From: Acidobacteriaceae bacterium
GTDB taxonomy: Bacteria; Acidobacteriota; Terriglobia; Terriglobales; Acidobacteriaceae
Direction of reading: 5' to 3'
DNA length: 11,017 nt
NCBI GenBank assembly: GCA_003133425.1
Contig: PKXI01000421.1
Coordinates: 31,016-42,032, forward strand
In this document: one piece after another, positions 5,752 to 11,017 of the stretch
Numbering within the stretch: the stretch's first letter is position 1
Layout of the letters: each line of letters opens with the position of its first letter
Notes under the pieces: generated by a model
What the model was told of the DNA's origin: nothing
The model's database searches: none
The model's input: the letters and a program-made list of their open reading frames with translations, nothing else
Program-made: the position numbers and the translations under genes

Positions 5752-7260
5752 TTATCTACTTTGCGCCTTGAATTCCTTTACAGCCGCGCCTCCTCCGGAT
5801 AGATTGGCGAGCCGCATCTCAGAGTATTTTCTCGAAAAGACGACCCCCTCCGCTCCCGCGTTGAAAGCGGCCAATGTAGCATCGTGGACGTCCTCGGGAG
5901 CAGTCTCTTTCTCGCCATGGTTGGTTGGAATGTCGATATCGATGCCGGGGTAGATCTTGCATTGGCCCTTTACGGCTTCCAGCGAGCGCTTCGTCTCGCG
6001 CAAAACATAGTCCGCGGACAAGCCGCTCGTTGGAATGCTTGCCAGCGACATTTCGCCGTAATTGAGTAGCTCGTTGTAAAGACTGAAAACCTGTTCTTTC
6101 GGGACATCGTGAAAGATTGTTTTCTGCACATGCTCAATATGAGTGGCATAACGCGGACCGGCGCAATTGTTGTAGAGAACCGGCTTGATGAAATCCGCAT
6201 AGTGCGAATAACGTTCAAAATCCTGTTCTGCGCGGAAGAACGGACTGAACGAGTTTGTATGCCATATATGGAAGCCCACCTGCAGTTCAGGCCGGACCGA
6301 CTTCGCCGTATCGTAGATACCCTTGTACGTCGAGTTCTTTCCGTCGTTCCAAAGTTTCTCCCATGCAAGGATCTCCGGATAGTCCACCATAATCCGCCAG
6401 AACTGCACAAAATAACCATCGGTAGGACGCTCTCCGGCTCGAGCTTGAGTGATGAACTGTCCGAGTCTCTTGTAACCTGCAATTGCGCGATCGACATCGA
6501 TTCCACGGTCTTTGGCCGCCTGTCGATGATACTGACAGAAACAGGTGGCTGGATGATCCCAGGTGTTGGCGCCGATCAGGTTGTTCAACGGACCCTGTTG
6601 CTCCGCACCCCACATGACTCCATCGATGTCGTAGGAGGTGCAGTGATCGCGCGTCACACCCAACACGAAGTTTCTGTAGTTGGGGTTGTATGCGCAGCAA
6701 GTGGCGCGCCGCTTCCCCTCATAATCCACTTCTTCCAACTCTTCGACTTGGGGTGTGTCGGTGCGGAAGATATTGTAATTCCACGCATAAACCTTGATTC
6801 CCCGCTTCTTTGTCTCCGGTAACACCGCCTCGAGTATGTCGAGGTTGCCATGGTCCGGAGCCTTCGTATCCTTGAAGACTGTGTCCGTATAGAACTGCGG
6901 ATGTGGCGTGGCAAAGTTGCCGCCATGAAAATTGTCATACTCCTGTTTCCCATGGTCGGGCAGCGGTCTGCTTTTTACTTGCCTGCCGCCAGTTCCTCCA
7001 TCATATGTAAACGTGGAGAGAAAAAGAGCGTTCACCTGGCCGCGCTCCTGAAGGATGTCCAGGACCTTGTTCACGCCTTCATCGACGAACGAGATGGCGC
7101 TGATCTGAATTCCAATCATCTTCTCCGAGGCGGCCTTCGCACTCGCCACAGACGCCGAGTTTACTGCCTCCGCCCAGCCCGGAGCGGCAGCAACAGCCGC
7201 GACGCCAATGCCTGCTTGTATGAAATCCCTGCGTGTCGCAATCACAATCTTTTCACTCAT
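5752..7260 (-). CDS. Tat-exported putative glycoside hydrolase (TIM-barrel type)
   Basis: The 502-residue protein starts with a twin-arginine signal: ATRRDFIQAG with R10-R11, then a hydrophobic alanine-rich core and probable cleavage near residue 32 (AEA). The mature part looks like a TIM barrel of the hypothetical-glycosyl-hydrolase type: IGIQISAISF (strand 1), NALFLSTFTY, RGIKVYAWNYNIF, YDIDGVMWGAEQQGP near residues 210-223 with E220 as a candidate active-site acid, then ATCFCQYHRQAAKDRGIDVDR, QVGFHIWH and IYPGIDIDIP. Cysteines cluster at C240/C242 (CFC). Tat export suggests folding, perhaps with a cofactor, in the cytoplasm. The start at 7260 follows GGGAGAAG at good spacing; an ATG 15 bases upstream is also possible. 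The substrate is unknown; position between a GH51 enzyme and a ConA-like protein points to polysaccharide breakdown. Confidence 0.75.
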   Translation of the reverse strand: MSEKIVIATRRDFIQAGIGVAAVAAAPGWAEAVNSASVASAKAASEKMIGIQISAISFVDEGVNKVLDILQERGQVNALFLSTFTYDGGTGGRQVKSRPLPDHGKQEYDNFHGGNFATPHPQFYTDTVFKDTKAPDHGNLDILEAVLPETKKRGIKVYAWNYNIFRTDTPQVEELEEVDYEGKRRATCCAYNPNYRNFVLGVTRDHCTSYDIDGVMWGAEQQGPLNNLIGANTWDHPATCFCQYHRQAAKDRGIDVDRAIAGYKRLGQFITQARAGERPTDGYFVQFWRIMVDYPEILAWEKLWNDGKNSTYKGIYDTAKSVRPELQVGFHIWHTNSFSPFFRAEQDFERYSHYADFIKPVLYNNCAGPRYATHIEHVQKTIFHDVPKEQVFSLYNELLNYGEMSLASIPTSGLSADYVLRETKRSLEAVKGQCKIYPGIDIDIPTNHGEKETAPEDVHDATLAAFNAGAEGVVFSRKYSEMRLANLSGGGAAVKEFKAQSR

Positions 7261-7467
7261 CGAATCTTCTCCCATTCATTTCCTGCTGTGCGGAACAATT
7301 AGTTGATTCGTCGGAACAAGTTCCATCCGAGTCAGAGCTTGCCGGCCCAATTCAGACGAGCCGGACCGGGACTTTGACCTTCGCGGCATCCAGACCCGAT
7401 CGGATTGCGCTGCTCCACCGCAGCAGACCGTCTAAACGCGCGAAAACCACATTCACCCAGAACGCAG
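7261..7467. other. Intergenic region with a 12-bp palindrome
   Basis: The ~200 bp upstream of the Tat-exported hydrolase contain its ribosome site and GGAAC-AA-GTTCC (7313-7324), a perfect palindrome 53 bp before the start codon. The palindrome could be an operator. No gene is supported here. Confidence 0.4.
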
Positions 7468-9399
7468 CTACTTCAAGCCGATCTCGATGACTTGAATTGA
7501 ATACTGCGGAACTGTGTGAGCAAAGCGTTTTGCGGCGTTCGATATGCTGCTTACTACCGGAACGATCCTCCTGGGCTCGGTGATCGAGTTAGTCTCCTGC
7601 GTAGTCTTGCCGCCGAGAGTTGTGATGGTTGCAACGTTGTGAACCCGAGTTGCCCCGCCCAGGTCAATTTGAACCGTCTGCGTCATCGACGAGGCGTTCA
7701 CTAACTTGACGGTAACTACATGAGTCTTCGAATTGCTGGTAACAGACTCGAAAAGGCGCGGATTTGTCGTGACCAATTTCGAATCAAGTATCTGATCACC
7801 AAGGTGAGTGCCGAACATGACCTGCGCGTAGTAACTCGGCGATCCGTAGCTACTGAGCGCATCGTGTCCGATCAGATTGCTGGGCCACTGCATGCCACCG
7901 GGATTCACATTGACGAATAGAGGCGCATACGAAGCCATCACGACGATGTCGCTGTTGCGCTCCATCCCCGTCATCCAGGCAGCGTCACCGAGAGCTGCTC
8001 CAAGGTTGGTCGTTGGAGATCCCTCACGCGTTGCCCATTCACCAACCAGAATCTTCGGCCCGCTACGGTCGTAACTGTCATAGCGATGAACATCCTGATA
8101 GAACTGCTGCGCCGTCCGGTAAAAATGTGTGTGCAGTGAGTGATCGTTATCGTCAAGAATGTCGGGCCGAACCTTCGTCACCGGCGCCGTCGCAACCACC
8201 TGCAACTTGGGATGTGCCTGTTTGATCGCCTTGTAGAACTGAGCAAATCGAGCGTCATACGTTCTGGATGGGTCGTGGTATTCTTCGTTGCCAACTTCCA
8301 CCATCGTCAAATGGAACGGCTCAGGATGCCCGTCCTTCGCCCGTTCAGAGCCCCACCGGGTCTCAGTGCTCCCCGCGACGTACTCAATCTCGTCAAGCGC
8401 ATCCTGCACAAACGGCTCAAGGTCTTTGCCTGGCGCCACGTGTTCCTGCTGAAGTGAGTATCCGGAATAGACCGCCAGCAGCGGTTCCATCTTCAGGTCT
8501 TCGCACCATTTCAGAAATTCGAGCAGACCCAGCCCGTCCGATGAGCGATAGGTCCAAGGCGTCGGATGTGTCGGCCGGTCAACTAGAGGCCCAATCGTCT
8601 TCTTCCATTCGTAGCGTTCGTTGATGTGGTCGCCTTCAACATAGTTGCCCCCGGGAAACCGCAAGAACTTCGGATGTAGGGCAGCGAGCTTCTCCATCAT
8701 GTCCACGCGAAAACCGTTCGGCTCATTCTTGTAGGTCGGCGGAAAAAGCGAAATCAGCGAGAACCATGCGGTCCCCGCATGCTCCACCACAAACTCCAGA
8801 TGATTATCCGCGGAAGCAGACAGCGCCCCGGTCTTCAGAGTGAAAGTGTACTTCTCCCACGAGCTTCCAGGAGCAGGCACAGTTGTCGAAGCCGCAACCG
8901 CACCCGTATTGTCGTTCACCAATCGAATCGTCAAGTTGCCAATTGCAGCACCATCCGCCTTGGCGTAGAACGAGCCCGAATAAGTTGTCGACGGCCGAAC
9001 CGCCATGCCCCAAAACCCGTTGTTGTAGAAGCCGGCTTCATCCTTCGGATTTGCGGACACGCCAACAAATTTGACACTATGCGGGATGGCTGCGCTCGGC
9101 CCCGTAGTCTTGTCAATTTCAATCGTGGCTTGGGAGTTGCCATTCTGAATGAGCGTCCAGTTTTCAAGGCTCAGGCCACGGCTGGTCTGGAAGGTACGGT
9201 TGCTCACCAACTCTGCATACAAGCCACCATCGTAGGAGTGATTGATCTCTTCGGTCATGATGCCGTAAAGAGTCGGGCTGACCTTTCCGACAATCTTGGA
9301 GGTATCGATGGTTAGAGTGGATACGCCCTGTGCGATGGTGGCGAGCGGAGCAACCATGAAAACGGCGACGAGGAAGACAATTCGATAGAAGACGCGCAT
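7468..9399 (-). CDS. Secreted alpha-L-arabinofuranosidase, GH51, with N-terminal CBM-like domain
   Basis: The 643-residue enzyme removes terminal alpha-L-arabinofuranosyl groups from arabinan, arabinoxylan or related glycans by a retaining mechanism. A Sec signal peptide (RVFYRIVFLVAVFMVAPLA) is probably cut after ATIA, about residue 23. Next comes a strand with GIMTEEINHSYDGGLYAELVSNR, then a CBM4/9-like jelly roll at about residues 75-220 (ENWTLIQNGN ... AWFSLISLFPP). The catalytic barrel follows, containing KFLRFPGGNYVEGD, acid/base E372 in EVGNEEYHD and nucleophile E454 in ILVGEWA. A C-terminal beta domain is seen from about 560 (HVVTVKLVNASSMTQTVQID). Both catalytic glutamates are intact. 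The start at 9399 is preferred because AAGGA lies nine bases upstream; the ATG at 9408 abuts that ribosome site. It lies upstream of the Tat-exported hydrolase but 207 bp away, so separate transcription is likely. Confidence 0.94.
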   Translation of the reverse strand: MRVFYRIVFLVAVFMVAPLATIAQGVSTLTIDTSKIVGKVSPTLYGIMTEEINHSYDGGLYAELVSNRTFQTSRGLSLENWTLIQNGNSQATIEIDKTTGPSAAIPHSVKFVGVSANPKDEAGFYNNGFWGMAVRPSTTYSGSFYAKADGAAIGNLTIRLVNDNTGAVAASTTVPAPGSSWEKYTFTLKTGALSASADNHLEFVVEHAGTAWFSLISLFPPTYKNEPNGFRVDMMEKLAALHPKFLRFPGGNYVEGDHINERYEWKKTIGPLVDRPTHPTPWTYRSSDGLGLLEFLKWCEDLKMEPLLAVYSGYSLQQEHVAPGKDLEPFVQDALDEIEYVAGSTETRWGSERAKDGHPEPFHLTMVEVGNEEYHDPSRTYDARFAQFYKAIKQAHPKLQVVATAPVTKVRPDILDDNDHSLHTHFYRTAQQFYQDVHRYDSYDRSGPKILVGEWATREGSPTTNLGAALGDAAWMTGMERNSDIVVMASYAPLFVNVNPGGMQWPSNLIGHDALSSYGSPSYYAQVMFGTHLGDQILDSKLVTTNPRLFESVTSNSKTHVVTVKLVNASSMTQTVQIDLGGATRVHNVATITTLGGKTTQETNSITEPRRIVPVVSSISNAAKRFAHTVPQYSIQVIEIGLK

Positions 9400-9786
9400 G
9401 GGTGACATTCCTTGATTTCGAGGATTGTATAACTTCCACTCGATGCATGGCTAACATCTGATAAGCAAACCTCTCTGAAAACAGCTCTGGGATCGAGCGG
9501 AACCATTCCCCATAGTTTCATGGACAATCGCCAGAGACCATCATTTGACGGGACGCTAACTCAAGCGGCTACTTGGCCAGCTGACTGACCATGAAGTCCG
9601 CCATGATGTGGTTGCCTCAATCGATTCCGGCAAGCTGAAGGGCATTGCCGGCGGCAGGATGCCGCGGTACTTTCAGGTCCTGTTCAGCGTGAAGTTCAAA
9701 GACGATGTGCCGACCGAAATTACCTACGTGTTGGGCCGCGAACTCCACCGATGCCGAATTAGTGGAAACAAAAGACTCACCTTCAC
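9400..9786. other. Region upstream of the arabinofuranosidase
   Basis: This ~390 bp region contains the GH51 ribosome site, a -10-like TACAAT on the minus strand close before it (within 9425-9432, without a convincing -35), and an open plus-strand fragment listed separately. No intact gene is supported. Confidence 0.4.
9560..9760 (+). pseudogene. Orphan open fragment, possibly the remnant of a larger secreted-enzyme gene
   Basis: The frame following a stop at 9557-9559 reads GQLTDHEVRHDVVASIDSGK, then LKGIAGGRMPRYFQVLFSVK and FKDDVPTEITYVLGRELH, before becoming unconvincing as it runs into the antisense of the permease gene. The composition looks protein-like (alternating hydrophobics in YFQVLFSVKF, a GG turn). 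There is no ribosome site or good start; the only initiation codon is a GTG at 9608. The SGxLxGxxGG...YFxVxFxxxF pattern faintly recalls the N-terminal region of GH92-type mannosidases, but this is a guess. Confidence 0.28.
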
Positions 9787-10744
9787 TCATTTCAGAAGGA
9801 CTTTGACTAAGAGCCCCACTCCTGACAATCCCAGCAGAATGAATGAAATCCTTTTGAAATTCACGTCAGAAATGCGCCGGTAAAGCGCAACACCGGCGAC
9901 TGTGCTTGGCAGAACAACTGGCAAAATAATTGCGAGCAGGATCCAGAATCGTCTTATAAAGGTCGAAGGATGTGCGTAGGCATTCGTCGCCAGCGACACT
10001 AATTGCAGCACAATAATGTACGGCTGCACGATCGATCTGGCTAGTCGTTTCGGGATGTCCCGCAAGCCTGTCCAAACCACGACCGCAACACCCGAAAAAG
10101 CAGTAAAACCTCCTACCACTCCACCGATCAATCCCACGGTGACGCCACTTCCCAAGCCACCCGAGCCTTTCATCTTCAAGCTCGAGGGTTTCAGTAGCGA
10201 GTACACAGAATATGCGGCGAGAATCACCCCCAAATACCAGCATCAGCTTGGCGGCCGGCAGGTGATTCAGGACCCAAATCCCAAAAGGAACCCCGAGAAT
10301 TCCTCCCAGCACATATGGCCCATAACCGTTCGGCCACACCTCTTTCCATGTCTTCGGCATGTCTGCTCGCAACTGGCCTATCGACAGGAATTGGTTGGCG
10401 GCCGACAGCGCCATTAGCAACGGCACTGCGAGTGTTGGCGGAATCAAGAGCAGGCAGGAGGAACCGATTGCAGAAAATCCGAACCCTGCCAGGCCGCTGA
10501 TCAGGCCGGAAAGGCCCAGAATTCCCGCAATCAGGACCAGTTGCCACCACTGGAATCCGATAAATGTTGCACTGGACCCATGATGGAGCACTGTTGCAAC
10601 CAGCGCGAAGAGAACTGCAATCGCTACGATGCCAGCAATCAAGATGCGATTTCCACCCGGATGCTCATGTCCCGTGGTCGTGCCTCCTCCCTCGGGCACA
10701 CTCAAATCATCTGCTGTAGTTTCCTGTAGTTCACTTGGATTCAT
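9787..10744 (-). CDS. Sulfite exporter TauE/SafE-family permease, split by a one-base frameshift
   Basis: Two overlapping frames together make one permease of about 318 residues. The first part (start ATG at 10744) has a polar ~30-residue N-terminus, a membrane segment at about 33-53, and the family repeat WWQLVLIAGILGLSGLISGLAGFGFSAIG, and reads on to LPAAKLMLVFG at residue 172. The second part continues VILAAYSVYSLLKPSSLK, then GLIGGVVGGFTAFSGVAVVVW, the second TauE repeat, and ends at 9787 (LLVKVLLK). Family members move organic or sulfur oxyanions such as sulfite or sulfoacetate across the inner membrane; the substrate here is unknown. The gene follows the small secreted protein by 16 bp, so they form an operon. 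As written it would be truncated or wrong after residue 172. Confidence 0.85.
10227..10231 (-). other. Frameshift site in the permease gene (run of five C)
   Basis: The plus strand has CCCCC at 10227-10231 (GGGGG in the gene). With four bases the frame reads VFGVILAAYS, the expected TauE continuation; with five it reads VFGGDSRR and leaves the family. This is either a homopolymer sequencing error or a true one-base insertion. Confidence 0.75.
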
Positions 10745-10760
10745 TTCCGACTTTCAATTC

Positions 10761-10934
10761 TTAATTTTCATCTTGCCGTTTAGAGCTGCAGGAACTCCTG
10801 CTGATGCCGGGGGGGCATTTGTAGTAGTTTTCAGTGGTAGTAATCTTGCTCTCCGCCGCTTGGGCTAGAGTGACCTGGTGAAATATTGAACCAATAGCGA
10901 TGAAGAGTGCAAAACTGCGCAAGACGTGTTTCAT
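10761..10934 (-). CDS. Small secreted protein, unknown
   Basis: The 57-residue product has a Sec-type signal peptide (basic MKHVLRSF, hydrophobic ALFIAIGSIF, probable cleavage near AQA-AE) and a short mature part, SKITTTENYYKCPPG, with two cysteines. The ATG at 10934 is chosen because GGAG lies seven bases upstream; a longer frame to 10979 lacks such a site. It sits 41 bases after an upstream reading frame's stop and 16 bases before the permease, all in one direction. A run of seven G (10809-10815) falls in its C-terminus: one base fewer would give CPPASAGVPAALNGKMKIKN and a stop at 10754, an equally plausible ending. It matches no family I recognise; a periplasmic partner of the permease is conjecture. 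Confidence 0.6.
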   Translation of the reverse strand: MKHVLRSFALFIAIGSIFHQVTLAQAAESKITTTENYYKCPPGISRSSCSSKRQDEN

Positions 10935-10975
10935 CTGACGTCTCCAATAAAGTGAGTTAGTGAGAATCAAAAGGC

Positions 10976-11017
10976 TCACTTAGGCGTAACCGGCTGCAGC
11001 CACGCACCATTGCCCGC
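10976..11017 (-). CDS. C-terminal end of an unidentified upstream gene (partial)
   Basis: On the minus strand from the window edge, an open frame reads AGNGAWLQPVTPK followed by TGA at 10976-10978. It lies in the same direction as the small secreted protein and ends 41 bases before its start, as expected for the preceding gene of an operon. Thirteen codons are too few to identify a family. Confidence 0.4.
   Translation of the reverse strand, partial: AGNGAWLQPVTPK

Noticed and set aside
6109..6822. Plus-strand ORF of 237 codons inside the Tat-hydrolase gene
   Set aside because: Antisense shadow of a clearly coding gene with Tat signal and barrel motifs.
9866..10230. C-terminal 120 residues of the first permease frame as a genuine domain
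   Set aside because: After the five-C run the frame becomes an arginine- and cysteine-rich shadow, while the other frame continues the TauE family sequence.

Overview
The window looks like a chromosomal segment of a soil-type Acidobacteriota (Terriglobia-like). This is inferred from the gene repertoire and protein style (multiple Crp/Fnr paralogs, a small CxxC zinc-ribbon protein behind a receiver protein, secreted glycosidases and a ConA-like lectin-type protein), from the moderately high GC content and from Shine-Dalgarno use. No rRNA, tRNA, transposase, CRISPR or plasmid gene is visible, so the assignment stays at phylum level.

Layout. Positions 1-2201 read on the plus strand: the tail of one Crp/Fnr-type regulator, a ~500 bp spacer, a complete paralogous Crp/Fnr regulator, a receiver-only response regulator and a tiny zinc-ribbon protein whose start overlaps the regulator's stop (ATGA). 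From 2289 to the right edge all large genes read on the minus strand: a GT4-type glycosyltransferase, a small putative membrane protein, an anonymous region containing a short plus-strand ORF made of five spaced copies of an EMED(S/P)RC-like octapeptide (4363-4578), and then a secreted carbohydrate-degradation block. That block holds a Sec-secreted ConA-like (DUF1349-type) protein, a Tat-exported TIM-barrel-type putative glycoside hydrolase, and a Sec-secreted GH51 alpha-L-arabinofuranosidase with an N-terminal CBM-like domain. Upstream of the arabinofuranosidase lies an unexplained open-frame remnant. At the right edge is an operon with the end of an unidentified gene, a small secreted protein and a TauE/SafE-type anion permease interrupted by a single-base frameshift in a five-C run.

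How the genes may work together. The three secreted proteins plausibly act outside the cytoplasm on arabinose-containing plant or microbial polysaccharide: GH51 removes arabinofuranosyl groups, the Tat-exported enzyme is a second candidate hydrolase, and the ConA-like protein may bind glycan. They are separated by 190-260 bp gaps and so are probably transcribed separately rather than as one tight operon; no SusC/SusD-like transporter or dedicated regulator is present. The plus-strand block is a signalling module with two paralogous Crp/Fnr proteins and an atypical receiver. The permease operon at the right edge is functionally separate.

The least explained items are the octapeptide-repeat ORF, the receiver/zinc-ribbon pair, the Tat-exported hydrolase family and the frameshifted permease. 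Nothing here is a clear new defence or mobile system.
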